In this document: positions 47,001-59,999 of the stretch, piece after piece
How positions within the stretch are numbered: position 1 is the stretch's first letter
Layout: each line of letters opens with the position of its first letter
Source: Neodiprion pinetum
Lineage: Eukaryota; Arthropoda; Insecta; Hymenoptera; Diprionidae
DNA: 64,000 nucleotides
Direction: 5' to 3'
Assembly: GCF_021155775.2 (NCBI RefSeq)
Contig: NC_060235.2
Span: 609,501-673,500 of the forward strand
Translations under genes and position numbers: made by a program
The notes under the pieces: generated by a model
The model's input: the letters and a program-made list of their open reading frames with translations, nothing else
The model's database searches: none
What the model was told of the DNA's origin: nothing

Positions 47001-50000
47001 CCTTGGCGTCCAATTGGTCGAAAAAGAGTCATACGAATCAATTCTGAGACGAAAAATTTTTTGGTAAAAAATAAAGGAGGGTTTACCCCTTTGTATTTTT
47101 GGCGGAAATTTTTGCGATTCTCAAAAGTGCTGGAATGAATTAATTGCGGCACTATTCCGACGTAATTTAGCGATAGAAATCGATCGGGCGCAGTCTCAAT
47201 ACGCTGCGATCAACGCATCGAAAGTTACAGCCAAAAAACGAAAACCTGAATTTTCGACATTTTTCAGCCGGTGCTTTTTCCATCGTAACTACTCTTATGT
47301 TGATCCCACGCTTCTTTTGCTGCGTTTTCTGAGATCCTTGGGGTCCAATTGGTCGGAAAAGAGTCATACGAATCAATTTTGAGACGAAAAATTTTTTGGT
47401 CAAAAATAAAGGAGGGTTAACCTCTTTGTATTTTTGGCGGAAATTTTAGCGATTTCCAAAAGTGCTGGAATGAATTATTTGCGGCACTATTCCGACGTAA
47501 TTTCGCGAGAGAAATCGATCGGGCGCAGTCCCAATACGCTGCGATCAACGCATCGGAAGTTACAGCCAAAAAACGAAATCCTGAATTTTCGACATTTTTC
47601 AGCAGGTGCTTCTTTCCTCGTATCTTCTCTCCCGTTGATTCCACGCTCCTTTTGCTGCGTTTTCTGAGTTTCTAGGCGTCCAATTGGTCGGAAAAGAGTC
47701 GTACGAATCAATTCTGAGACGAAAAATTTTTTGGTCAAAGAAAAACGAAGGTTAACCCCTTTGTATTTTTGGCGAAAATTTTCGCGATTCTTAAAAGTGC
47801 TGGAATAAACTAATCGTGGCACTATTCCGACGTAAATTTGCGAGAGTAATCGATTGGGCGCAGTCCCAATACGCTGCGATCAACGCATCGAAAGTTACAG
47901 CCAAAAAACGAAAACCTGAATTTTCGACATTTTTCAGCAGGTGCTTCTTTCCTCGTATCTTCTCTCCCGTTGATTCCACGCTTCTTTTGCTGCGTCTTCT
48001 GAGTTTCTTGGGGTCCAATTGGTCGGAAAAGAGTCATACGAATCAATTCTGAGACGAAAAATTTTTTGGTCATAGAAAAAGGAAGGTTAACCCCTTTGTA
48101 TTTTCGGCGAAAATTTTCGCGAGTTTCAAAAGTGCTGGAATAAATTAATTGTGGCACTATTTCGACGTAATTTTGCGATAGGAATCGATTGGGCGCAGTC
48201 CCAAAACGCTGCGATCAACGCATCGGAAGTTACAGCCGAAAAACGAAATCCTGAATTTTTGACATTTTTCAGCAGGTGCTTTCTTCCTCGTATCTTCTCC
48301 CCCGTTAATCCCACGCTCCTTTTGCTGCGTTTTCTGAGTTTCTTGGGGTCCAATTGGTCGGAAAAGAGTCGTACGAATCAATTCTGAGACGAAAAATTTT
48401 TTGGTCAAAGAGAAACGAAGGTTAACCCCTTTGTATTTTTGGCGAAAATTTTCGCGATTCTTAAAAGTGCTGGAATAAACTAATCGTGGCACTGATCCGA
48501 CGTAAATTTGCGAGAGTAATCGATTGGGCGCAGTCCCAATACGCTGCGATCAACGCATCGAAAGTTACAGCCAAAAAACGAAAACCTGAATTTTCGACAT
48601 TTTTCAGCAGGTGCTTCTTTCCTCGTATCTTCTCTCCCGTTGATTCCACGCTTCTTTTGCTGCGTCTTCTGAGTTTCTTGGGGTCCAATTGGTCGGAAAA
48701 GAGTCATACGAATCAATTCTGAGACGAAAAATTTTTTGGTCAAAAAAAAGGAAGGTTAACCCCTTTGTATTTTTGGCGAAAATTTTCGCGATTTTCAAAA
48801 GTGCTCGAATAAATTAATTGTGGCACCAATCCGACGTAATTTTGCGAGAGAAATCGATTGTGCGCAGTCCCAATGCGCTGCGATCAACGCATCGAAAGTT
48901 ACAGCCAAAAAACGAAAACCTGAATTTGCGACATTTTCCAGCAGGTGCTTTTTTCCTTGTATCTTCTCTCCCGTTGATCCCACGCTCCTTTAGCTGCGTT
49001 TTCTGAATTCCTTGGGGTCCAATTGGTCGGGAAAGAGTCATACGAATCAATTCTGAGACGAAAAATTTTTTGGTGAAAAAAAAAGGAAGGTTGACCCCTT
49101 TGTATTTTTGGCGAAAATTTTCGCGATTTTCAAAAGTGCTGGAATGAATTAATTGCGGCCCTATTCCGACGTAATTTAGCGATAGAAATCGATTGGGCGC
49201 AGTCCCGATACGCTGCGAGCAACGTATGAGAAGTTACAGCCGAAAAACGAGAACCTGAGTTTTCGACATTATCCAGCCGGTGCTTTTTCCATCGTAACTA
49301 CTCTTATGTTGATCCCACGCTTCTTTTGCTGCGTTTTCTGAGATCCTTGGGGTCCAATTGGTCGGAAAAGAGTCATACGAATCAATTTTGAGACGAAAAA
49401 TTTTTTGGTCAAAAAAAAAGGAGGGTTAACCCCTTTGTATTTTTGGCGGAAATTTTTGCGATTTCCAAAAGTGCTGGAATGAATTAATTGCGGCACTATT
49501 CCGACGTGATTTTGCGAGAGAAATCGATCGGGCGCAGTCCTAATACGCTGCGATCAACGCATCGGAAGTTACAGCCAAAAAACGAAAACCTGAATTTCCG
49601 ACATTTTTCAGCAGGTGCTTCTTTCCTCGTATCTTCTCTCCCGTTGATCCCACGCTCCTTTTGCTGCGTTTTCTGAGTACCTTGGCGTCCAATTGGTCGG
49701 AAAAAAGTCATACGAATCAATTCTGAGACGAAAAATTTTTTGGTCAAAAAAAAAGGAAGGTTAACCCCTTTGTATTTTTGGCGAAAATCTACGCGATTTC
49801 CAAAAGTGCTGGAATAAATTATTTGTGGCACTATTCCGACGTAAAATTGCGTGAGAAATCGATTGGGCGCAGTCCCAATACGCTGCGATCAACGCATCGG
49901 AAGTTACAGCCAAAAAACGAAAACCTGAATTTTCGACATTTTTCAGCAGGTGCTTTTTTCCTCGTATCTTCTCTCCCGTTAATCCCACGCTCCTTTTGCT

Positions 50001-53000
50001 GCGTTTTCTGAGTTCCTTGGGGTCCAATTGGTCGGAGAAGAGTCATACGAATCAATTCTGAGACGAAAAATTTTTTGGTCGAAAAAAAAGGAAGGTTAAC
50101 CCCTTTGTATTTTTGGCGGAAATTTTTGCGATTTTCAAAAGTGCTGTAATGAATTAATTGTGGCACTATTCCGACGTAATTTTGCGAGAGAAATCGATCG
50201 GGCGCAGTCCCAATACGCTGCGATCAACGCATCGGAAGTTACAGCCAAAAAACGAAAACCTGAATTTTCGACATTTTCCAGCAGGTGCTTCTTTCCTCGT
50301 ATCTTCTCTCCCGTTGATCCCACGCTCCTTTTGCTGCGTTTTCTGAGTTTCTTGGGGTCCAATTGGTCGGAGAAGAGTCATACGAATCAATTCTGAGACG
50401 AAAAATTTTTTGGTGAAAAAAAAAGGAAGGTTAACCCCTTTGTATTTTTGGCGAAAATTTTCGCGATTTTCAAAAGTGCTCGAATAAATTAATTGTGGCA
50501 CCAATTCGACGTAATTTTGCGAGAGAAATCGATTGTGCGCAGTCTCAATGCGCTGCGATCAACGCATCGAAAGTTACAGCCAAAAAACGAAAACCTGAAT
50601 TTGCGACATTTTCCAGCAGGTGCTTTTTTCCTTGTATCTTCTCTCCCGTTGATCCCACGCTCCTTTTGCTGCGTTTTCTGAGTTTCTTGGGGTCCAATTG
50701 GTCGGGAAAGAGTCATACGAATCAATTCTGAGACGAAAATTTTTTGGTGAAAAAAAAAGGAAGGTTGACCCCTTTGTATTTTTGGCGAAAATTTTCGCGA
50801 TTTTCAAAAGTGCTGGAATGAATTAATTGCGGCACTATTCCGACGTAATTTTGCGAGAGAAATCGATCGGGCGCAGTCTCAATACGCTGCGATCAACGCA
50901 TTGGAAGTTACAGCCAAAAAACGAAAACCTGAATTTCCGACATTTTTCAGCAGGTGCTTCTTTCCTCGTATCTTTTCTCCCGTTGATCCAACGCTTCTTT
51001 TGCTGCGTTTTCTGAGTACCTTGGCGTCCAATTGGTCGAAAAAGAGTCATACGAATCAATTCTGAGACGAAAAATTTTTTGGTCAAACAAAAAGGAGGGT
51101 CAACCCCTTTGTATTTTTGGCGGAAATTTTTGCGATTTTCAAAAGTGCTGGAATGAATTAATTGCGGCACTATTCCGACGTAATTTAGCGATAGAAATCG
51201 ATTGGGCGCAGTCCCAATACGCTGCGATCAACGCATCGGAAGTTACAGCCAAAAAACGAAAACCTGAATTTCCGACATTTTTCAGCAGGTGCTTCTTTCC
51301 TCGTATCTTCTCTCCCGTTGATCCCACGCTCCTTTTGCTGCGTTTTCTGAGTTTCTTGGCGTCCAATTGGTCGGAAAAGAGTCGTACGAATCAATTCTAA
51401 GACGAAAAATTTTTTGGTCAAAGAAAAACGAAGGTTAACCCCTTTGTATTTTCGGCGAAAACTTTCGCGATTCACAAAAGTGCCGGAATAAATTAATTGT
51501 GGCACTATTCCTACGTAATTTTGCGAGAGAAATCGATCAAACGCAGTCCCAATACGCTGCGATCAACGCATCGGAAGTTACAGCCGAAAAACGAAAACCT
51601 GAATTTTCGACATTTTTCAGCAGGCGCTTCTTTCCTCGTATCTTCTCTCCCGTTGATCCAACGCTTCTTTCGCTGCGTTTTCTGAGTACCTTGGCGTCCA
51701 ATTGGTCGAAAAAGAGTCATACGAATCAATTCTGAGACGAAAAATTTTTTGGTAAAAAATAAAGGAGGGTTTACCCCTTTGTATTTTTGGCGGAAATTTT
51801 TGCGATTCTCAAAAGTGCTGGAATGAATTAATTGCGGCACTATTCCGACGTAATTTAGCGATAGAAATCGATCGGGCGCAGTCTCAATACGCTGCGATCA
51901 ACGCATCGAAAGTTACAGCCAAAAAACGAAAACCTGAATTTTCGACATTTTTCAGCCGGTGCTTTTTCCATCGTAACTACTCTTATGTTGATCCCACGCT
52001 TCTTTTGCTGCGTTTTCTGAGATCCTTGGGGTCCAATTGGTCGGAAAAGAGTCATACGAATCAATTTTGAGACGAAAAATTTTTTGGTCAAAAATAAAGG
52101 AGGGTTAACCTCTTTGTATTTTTGGCGGAAATTTTAGCGATTTCCAAAAGTGCTGGAATGAATTATTTGCGGCACTATTCCGACGTAATTTCGCGAGAGA
52201 AATCGATCGGGCGCAGTCCCAATACGCTGCGATCAACGCATCGGAAGTTACAGCCAAAAAACGAAATCCTGAATTTTCGACATTTTTCAGCAGGTGCTTC
52301 TTTCCTCGTATCTTCTCTCCCGTTGATTCCACGCTCCTTTTGCTGCGTTTTCTGAGTTTCTAGGCGTCCAATTGGTCGGAAAAGAGTCGTACGAATCAAT
52401 TCTGAGACGAAAAATTTTTTGGTCAAAGAAAAACGAAGGTTAACCCCTTTGTATTTTTGGCGAAAATTTTCGCGATTCTTAAAAGTGCTGGAATAAACTA
52501 ATCGTGGCACTATTCCGACGTAAATTTGCGAGAGTAATCGATTGGGCGCAGTCCCAATACGCTGCGATCAACGCATCGAAAGTTACAGCCAAAAAACGAA
52601 AACCTGAATTTTCGACATTTTTCAGCAGGTGCTTCTTTCCTCGTATCTTCTCTCCCGTTGATTCCACGCTTCTTTTGCTGCGTCTTCTGAGTTTCTTGGG
52701 GTCCAATTGGTCGGAAAAGAGTCATACGAATCAATTCTGAGACGAAAAATTTTTTGGTCATAGAAAAAGGAAGGTTAACCCCTTTGTATTTTCGGCGAAA
52801 ATTTTCGCGAGTTTCAAAAGTGCTGGAATAAATTAATTGTGGCACTATTTCGACGTAATTTTGCGATAGGAATCGATTGGGCGCAGTCCCAAAACGCTGC
52901 GATCAACGCATCGGAAGTTACAGCCGAAAAACGAAATCCTGAATTTTTGACATTTTTCAGCAGGTGCTTTCTTCCTCGTATCTTCTCCCCCGTTAATCCC

Positions 53001-55003
53001 ACGCTCCTTTTGCTGCGTTTTCTGAGTTTCTTGGGGTCCAATTGGTCGGAAAAGAGTCGTACGAATCAATTCTGAGACGAAAAATTTTTTGGTCAAAGAG
53101 AAACGAAGGTTAACCCCTTTGTATTTTTGGCGAAAATTTTCGCGATTCTTAAAAGTGCTGGAATAAACTAATCGTGGCACTGATCCGACGTAAATTTGCG
53201 AGAGTAATCGATTGGGCGCAGTCCCAATACGCTGCGATCAACGCATCGAAAGTTACAGCCAAAAAACGAAAACCTGAATTTTCGACATTTTTCAGCAGGT
53301 GCTTCTTTCCTCGTATCTTCTCTCCCGTTGATTCCACGCTTCTTTTGCTGCGTCTTCTGAGTTTCTTGGGGTCCAATTGGTCGGAAAAGAGTCATACGAA
53401 TCAATTCTGAGACGAAAAATTTTTTGGTCAAAAAAAAGGAAGGTTAACCCCTTTGTATTTTTGGCGAAAATTTTCGCGATTTTCAAAAGTGCTCGAATAA
53501 ATTAATTGTGGCACCAATCCGACGTAATTTTGCGAGAGAAATCGATTGTGCGCAGTCCCAATGCGCTGCGATCAACGCATCGAAAGTTACAGCCAAAAAA
53601 CGAAAACCTGAATTTGCGACATTTTCCAGCAGGTGCTTTTTTCCTTGTATCTTCTCTCCCGTTGATCCCACGCTCCTTTAGCTGCGTTTTCTGAATTCCT
53701 TGGGGTCCAATTGGTCGGGAAAGAGTCATACGAATCAATTCTGAGACGAAAAATTTTTTGGTGAAAAAAAAAGGAAGGTTGACCCCTTTGTATTTTTGGC
53801 GAAAATTTTCGCGATTTTCAAAAGTGCTGGAATGAATTAATTGCGGCCCTATTCCGACGTAATTTAGCGATAGAAATCGATTGGGCGCAGTCCCGATACG
53901 CTGCGAGCAACGTATGAGAAGTTACAGCCGAAAAACGAGAACCTGAGTTTTCGACATTATCCAGCCGGTGCTTTTTCCATCGTAACTACTCTTATGTTGA
54001 TCCCACGCTTCTTTTGCTGCGTTTTCTGAGATCCTTGGGGTCCAATTGGTCGGAAAAGAGTCATACGAATCAATTTTGAGACGAAAAATTTTTTGGTCAA
54101 AAAAAAAGGAGGGTTAACCCCTTTGTATTTTTGGCGGAAATTTTTGCGATTTCCAAAAGTGCTGGAATGAATTAATTGCGGCACTATTCCGACGTGATTT
54201 TGCGAGAGAAATCGATCGGGCGCAGTCCTAATACGCTGCGATCAACGCATCGGAAGTTACAGCCAAAAAACGAAAACCTGAATTTCCGACATTTTTCAGC
54301 AGGCGCTTCTTTCCTCGTATCTTCTCTCCCGTTGATCCCACGCTCCTTTTGCTGCGTTTTCTGAGTTTCTTGGCGTCCAATTGGTCGGAAAAGAGTCGTA
54401 CGAATTAATTCTGAGACGAAAAATTTTTTGGTCAAAGAAAAACGAAGGTTAACCCCTTTGTATTTTCGGCGAAAACTTTCGCGATTCACAAAAGTGCTGG
54501 AATGAATTAATTGTGGCACTATTCCTACGTAATTTTGCGAGAGAAATCGATCGAACGCAGTCTCAATACGCTGCGATCAACGCATTGGAAGTTACAGCCA
54601 AAAAACGAAAACCTGAATTTTCGACATTTTTCAGCAGGTGCTTATTTCCTTGTCCCTTCTCTCCCGTTGATCCCACGCTCCTTTTGCTGCGTTTTCTGAG
54701 TACCTTGGCGTCCGATTGGTCGGAAAAAAGTCATACGAATCAATTCTGAGACGAAAAATTTTTTGGTCAAAAAAAAGGAAGGTTAACCCCTTTGTATTTT
54801 TGGCGAAAATTTTCGCGATTTTCAAAAGTGCAGGAATAAATTAATTGTGGCACTATTCCGACGTAATTTTGCGAGAGAAATCGATTGGGCGCAGTCCCAA
54901 TACGCTGCGATCAACGCATCGGAAGTTACAGCCAAAAAACGAGAACCTGAGTTTTCGGCATTTTTCAGACGGTGCGTTTTTCATCGTAACTCCTTTGCTG
55001 TTG
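44070..55003 (+). repeat. Satellite array, about 33 tandem monomers of 334-335 bp
   Basis: Head-to-tail monomers recognised by an anchor (GCGCAGTCCCAATACGCTGC and variants) that recurs every 334-335 bp from about 44,176 to 54,893. Each monomer has the same block order: CCGACGTAAT, AATCGATyGGGCGCAGTC, AAGTTACAGCC, TTTCGACATTTTTCAGCAGG, the TCTCCCGTTGATCCCACGC block, TTGGTCGGAAAAGAGTCATA, ACGAAAAATTTTTTGGTCAA, then TAACCCCTTTGTATTTTTGG and GCGAAAATTTTCGC. Monomers differ by a few percent except inside the duplicated 4,688-bp blocks. The first copy (44,070-44,400) is the most diverged, as expected at an array edge. Near-monomer-length open frames exist on both strands but use GTG starts and shift frame from copy to copy (335 is not a multiple of 3), so they are not called as genes. 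Confidence 0.95.
44852..54302 (+). repeat. Higher-order tandem duplication of a 4,688-bp, 14-monomer block
   Basis: The segment about 44,852-49,614 recurs at +4,688 (about 49,540-54,302) with almost no differences; the one I noticed is C at 45,857 versus T at 50,545. 4,688 equals twelve 335-bp plus two 334-bp monomers, and both 334-bp monomers recur in the same places. Divergence between neighbouring monomers within a block is far greater than between the two blocks, so the block was copied as a unit recently. Boundaries are set by mismatches near 44,852/49,540 and 49,615/54,303. Confidence 0.85.
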
Positions 55004-55011
55004 ATCCCAGG

Positions 55012-56032
55012 CAGTGCTGGGCAAAATTGTAATGAAAAATTAACAATTACAAATCACTAAGGATAATTTTTAATGACATTGAATTCCATTAAAATAATTT
55101 TCAGTAATAATAATTGAATCGGAGTTCAGTGAAATTACTTTTGATAATTGTATTTGACTCAGAGTCCATCGAAATTATTTCCAGTAATTGTAATTGAATT
55201 GGATTTCATTAAAATTACATTGAGTAATTCGAATTTAATCAAAGTTTGTCAAAATTACTTTCAGTGATTGGAATTTAATCAGAAATCATTTCAATTATCC
55301 TCAGTGATTGTAATTAAATCAGACATTATTAAAATTCTTTTGAGTAATTGTAAACCACACGATGTGGTCCAATTGAATTTTTTTCTCTAACGTTATTCCT
55401 GTGAAATAATAACAAATAGACAAACAAATTTACTCCGTTTTTGGAGTATTCAAATGGTGTGATCGGAACGAGTCTTTTACAGTCAATATGTGAATGGGCT
55501 ATGGTTACCAAAGTTTTTTGGGTAGCTGATCAAGGATTTCACATTACTTTGAAAAATTAATTTGTTGAAATAATTTGCTTGACCAGTCAATGTGAATATG
55601 TAAGCTCCATGAAGTTCCCGATGTTTTCGGAATTTGAAATTATGTTGAGAATTCGACATTACGTTTCGAAAGGTAATTTGTTTAAATAAATTATGAAAAA
55701 CAATTGAAATTTGAAAAAAAAACATAATCATTTCCATTAATTGTAATGGATAACAGAAAAATTACAATTGTTCCAAGTAATTGTAATTAGTAGCAAACAA
55801 ATTACAATTTTTTCAAGTAATTTTAATTGACAACAAAAAAATTACAATTATTTCGAGTAATTGTAGTTGATAATCATAAAATTACAATTGTTTATACTAA
55901 CTGTAATTGGTAAATCAAAATTTATAATTATTTCCCGCAATTGTAATTAGTTACTAAATATTACAGTTATTCACAGTAATTGTAATTTACGGGTAATGAA
56001 ATGACGAAAGTAATTTTTGCTGCCTAATTCTG
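55012..56032. mobile_element. Non-autonomous hAT-like element inserted in a satellite monomer
   Basis: 1,021 bp flanked by a perfect 8-bp direct repeat ATCCCAGG (55,004-55,011 and 56,033-56,040), the target-site length of hAT transposons. Termini are CAGTGCTGGGCAAAATTG on the left and, read inward from the right, CAGAATTAGGCAGCAAAAAT. They share CAG plus a GGCA(n)AAATT core. Removing the element and one target copy rejoins a satellite monomer (GTTGATCCCAGG then the GCTGCGTTTTC block). The interior is AT-rich, built from degenerate units containing AATTGTAATTG with roughly 50-60 bp periodicity, in opposite sense in the two halves. No transposase frame is present. Confidence 0.75.
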
Positions 56033-56040
56033 ATCCCAGG

Positions 56041-56590
56041 CCAATTTCGCTGCGTTTTCTGAGTTCCTGGGGGTCCGATTGGTCAGGAAAGGGTGATACA
56101 AATCGAATCTGGGACCAAAAATTTTTCGCCGAAAAATGACAGAAAAGTAAGGCTAACCCCTTTGCATGTTTGGCGAAAATTTTCGCGATTTTCAAAAGTG
56201 CCGGAATAAATTCTTTCTGGCGCTATTCCGACTTAATTTCAGGAGAGAAAAGGATTAAGCGCAGTCCCACTACGCTACGAGCAACGTATGAAGAGTTGGA
56301 GCCGAAAAACTCGAACCTGAGTTTTCGACATTTTTCAGCCGGTGCGTTTTCCATCGTAACTTCTTTGCTGTTGATCTCAGGCTTATTTCGCTGCGTTTTC
56401 TGAGTTCCTGGGGGTCCGATTTGCCAACCCCTTTGCATTTTTGGCGAAAATTTTCGCGATTCTGAGAAGAGCTGGAATAAATTCTTTGATGGACTATTCC
56501 GACGTAATTTTAGGAGAGAAAACGATTAAGCGCAGTCCCAATACGCTGCGAGCAACGTATTAGGAGTTACAGCCGAAAAACGAGGAATTT
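56041..56590 (+). repeat. Diverged satellite monomers at the right end of the array
   Basis: Two truncated copies (anchors near 56,260 and 56,529) of the subfamily also found at 60,000-61,185, with GTTGATCTCAGG/ATCCCAGG and AACCCCTTTGCATGTTTGGC variants. The second copy ends abruptly at GCCGAAAAACGAGGAATTTC, where non-satellite DNA leading into desaturase B begins. Confidence 0.8.
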
Positions 56591-56881
56591 CATCATTCAA
56601 ACTAGACTAAATCAATCATCCTCGAAAAAGCATCTCTTCTTGTGCATAATCCAAATTGCGAGGATTCACCTTAGAATTCAACGTCATGTCATGTCGTCAG
56701 TTGGTTTCTCTTCAATGAACCAATAACCTAGTCTTATTAGTCACACAGAACGGATCCAAGGATTGCTGAAAAATGATGCAAACTACAAGACGCTGACCCA
56801 AAAGGGGAGGAAGTTTCTAGAACTTCGTATACTTGGGTGAGGTAAAGGCGATCAACTCGACTGATTCAGAATATTAAAGAT

Positions 56882-56887
56882 TTTATT
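56882..56887 (-). terminator. Poly(A) signal of desaturase B
   Basis: AATAAA on the minus strand within GTATTTCAATAAA, 64 bp beyond the stop codon at 56,951. The position matches copies A and C. Confidence 0.5.
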
Positions 56888-56950
56888 GAAATACTACAAC
56901 ATGTCTGATGCTAGTGATGTATTTCAGGTATCAATTGGATTATAATTGTC

Positions 56951-58766
56951 CTAATGAATCAGGGATGATTCGTTATATTTATCACCAATTTCTTCCATAA
57001 CTTTCTGCACGAAGGCAGGTGATGCTTCTCGGAGATCATACGCCCATCCTATTTTTGAAAATGCATCAATCCATAATGTGGTGAAATTGAATCTCATGTA
57101 TGGCCATTCAGAAGCCTTGTAGTCCCAGGGGAACGTGTGGTGATAATTGTGAGAGCCTTCACCGCATGCCACCAAAGAAACTATGGAGTTTTCGGCAGGA
57201 TTGATCACTCTGCGAACAAATAAATTTCAACAGGTTGACTCGTTGTCTAGCCATATCTGTTCAATTCACACATGCATAGGAGATCCTTGATTACTTCCGT
57301 ACCGGTTGTATGGACGATGGCCCCAAAGATGTGCGAAACTGTTGACGGACCAAATAGCATTAAGGATCAGCACATAGCGTATGAAGCATTGAGTCAAAAT
57401 CGCATGCAGCAACGTTTCACCCCAAAATATAACTGGTACTGCCGTCGGAATTACGAAGCAAAACGTGATGTACAATTCGTTTTCATATCTGTGAATATTT
57501 GGTGATTTATCAGTTTTGTATTGTTATTTTTACACGCGCTCTTTCGTAAGACCTACGTCTATAGACATACATGGATCGAAATTGTTTACGTGAACTCGAC
57601 TACACACTTTTTCTCTCCAACTCACGGATAGCAGAAATAATCGTCCTAATTTTGAGACTACTCACTTCTTATTGAACATGACCACTGGGTCAGCGATGAT
57701 ATCGCTCAAGTCGAGTTCCTTTTGTCGACGAAGGTATTCGGGATGTCTTTCAACCATAAGCCATCCAATGTGGGAGAAGAAGAAGCCTCGCTTCGCGTTG
57801 TGGGGGTCGGCATCGGTTTCGGAATATTTGTGGTGGATTCTGTGATCTCTGACCCAGTGATATATGCAGTACTGCAAAACCAATATTCAACAATTAAAGT
57901 TCACTCCATGATTAACTACACAAATCTATTCGCTACTTACCAGCCCAGCAGCGGCGTACATTAGCATCAACACGATTCGTAAGCCGAGGTTTGCCTTGTA
58001 GGCTCGGTGGCTCCAGAGACGATGAGCTCCCGCGGCTACTCCCAGTTCTCCTATGAAATAGTACATCGGGACTGCGCAAATTTGAATGGATTAGTTGAAA
58101 TAATTGTAAGTGATGTTTTTCAGCCCTCAGTTTTGAGAAGTTTGTCCTAAGCAAAATGATAACTGAACTACAATTCCTGCGATTATTTTGTGCGGCTTGA
58201 AATAATCTTACTTAATGATTGACGAGTGCTGCTGACCATTATGTGTAAAATGGTATGAAATGGCAGCGCGCTCCTACAGAAGTGTTTTTCATTGTACGAC
58301 ATCATTATAATCGTTTTCATAACCTTAACCAATTCCACACAGGTGCTACTTTAGCTCAGGTTCAAAATTCTGACTAGATGTTTAAAAAATTATTTTGATG
58401 GTAGTTTTTTTTTGTACGTCTATATGTGGGTTTCTTGCTGAATATACGTATCTTGTAGAATTCTATATTTTACGTAGGAGAAAGAATGCAACAAAATTCC
58501 ATGCACTTCATTCAGTAAAATTAATACTTCAAAATTTTGAACATACCCCATAAAACCGTTAACCATTTGATCCGCACAGCAGATAGTCCAAAAGCGTATA
58601 CGCTGCAAGCGATCACAAATCCTACGTGAAATAACAGGAGGTGCAAAACGTATTGCCATATTATATTCTGTCGAATCTGGCCGGACTTAATTGGCTTAAG
58701 GTCTTCCGATTTACTGAATACTTTTTTGCGCGATTCCTCCAATACGTAATTCTCGTCGGAAAGCAT
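56951..58766 (-). CDS. Acyl-CoA Δ9-type desaturase B
   Basis: Minus-strand exons in coding order: 58,766-58,547; 58,071-57,941; 57,871-57,666; 57,488-57,303; 57,209-56,951 (TAG). Exon lengths 220, 131, 206, 186 and 259 are identical to those of desaturase C and, once A's extra intron is removed, to A. The product is 333 residues. Metal-binding motifs: HRLWSH (90-95), HRIHH (127-131), AHLWGH (His 239), HNYHH (268-272). Between the first intron and box 1 it carries VPMYYFIGELGVAAGAH where A has GFIVTLLSGLGVTAGAH. An in-frame ATG five codons upstream (58,781) is an alternative start that C lacks. Residue 263 is Cys (VACGEG) where A has Gly-type sequence. An intact, probably functional paralogue. 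Confidence 0.9.
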
Positions 58767-58828
58767 CTTGATACTGTTCATTAGAATCACTATTGACAGA
58801 CTAGTGAAGTGGGCCTCATGTCAGCTTG

Positions 58829-58835
58829 TTATATA
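58829..58835 (-). promoter_or_regulatory. Candidate TATA box of desaturase B
   Basis: TATATAA on the minus strand, 63 bp before the ATG at 58,766 and conserved at the same distance in desaturase C. It implies a 5' leader of roughly 30-40 nt. Confidence 0.45.
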
Positions 58836-59999
58836 CCCGTCAGCGTACCCTCGCAAGACTACAAGTCGAGTATCTGTAGAAACGCTTTGACCTGTAGACC
58901 GGCGGAACACCGCTTATATGTGGAGCTTGCGATCAAATCTTTTCAAAAAATTGTAGAAAATTCAAATTGTGCGGAAAAAAAACAGAGTACCTTTCAAAGC
59001 GAGAACAATCATAGAAAAAATCGCACGCCAAATCTGAGAGATCAAGGGTAAAACCCAGGTCGAATTGGCGTGGAATGCCCAATGTATACTGCTTGGAGTC
59101 GTCCCGCGAACTATGCGTAGAATTTAGATAATAATACTTATTGTACATACATGCATGCTTATTGGCTACTCTTTTGAGGAAATATCACGCTCCGCTTAAC
59201 TGCCCTCAAAGGTTAACGAAAATAGGATAATTGTCATTGAAGGATCCCAGTTAAAGAATCCAGTATGCTCGTTGTACACAATTGTACAAAGTCGCAACGT
59301 AAATTTGCATAGGTCATAATCGAAGGAGAAATTTGAATACCAAAGTGTCGCTGTATACGATGTGTTCTATTACGCGCAAGACTTTTTAATAAATTAATCC
59401 TTCGAACCGACGCCAGTATGACCTCTAGATTTTCCGCGGACGCCTTGTGTGACACGTGTAGCAAAACTGGATAGCGAATATTGCTTGGTAGTAATCAAGT
59501 GGTGGGGTTCATAGTACTGAAATAAGTTACCGTCAAGTGACTAGAAAGTGATGGACATCACTCTGAGCTTATGAATTATACGTGAACTTGAAAAATGTTG
59601 GATGTCAAATGTCTGTCTGTCAGTAATACTGTAAAACTTACAATAATAGTTCAATAAAGAAAAAAAGAAATCAAAATATTGCGAGTTCCGACTTAGGGAT
59701 TTTTTGCGTGGACTGCCCTATTCTAAACACAGTCAGGATTGATAGGTACGCAAATTTCGCGTATGAAAACATGTTCCTCAAATACGTGAAACAATATAGT
59801 CTAGCGGCTACTAGGTGTGCGCGGCATTGGAAATTAGGTACCGATTTTTGGTACCGGTTTCGCATAGGGTAGTTTCTCTGTACCGAAATTTCAATAAATC
59901 CCGAAGCACTCACATTTCGGTTATATAGTATACAATTATAAATTACGTCTTGTAGAGAACATGCTGAGTATTCTATGATATCGATGAAGTTTATCAAAT
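58836..59999. other. Intergenic DNA between desaturase B promoter and the next satellite block
   Basis: The part up to about 59,470 is shared with the region beyond 63,400 (segmental duplication). From 59,470 to 60,000 it is unique, with a stretch around 59,812-59,880 (GTGTGCGCGGCATTGGAAAT followed by GGTACCG repeats) that resembles a DNA-transposon end but has no partner. No gene. Confidence 0.4.

Noticed and set aside
44045..55060. Dozens of 60-120-codon frames in the satellite on both strands
   Set aside because: Same peptide repeated in shifting frames, GTG starts, monomer length not divisible by three; no sign of expression.
44070..56590. CRISPR-like or gene-family interpretation of the tandem repeats
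   Set aside because: Repeats are contiguous 335-bp units with no spacers, in an intron-bearing eukaryotic genome; a satellite explains them fully.
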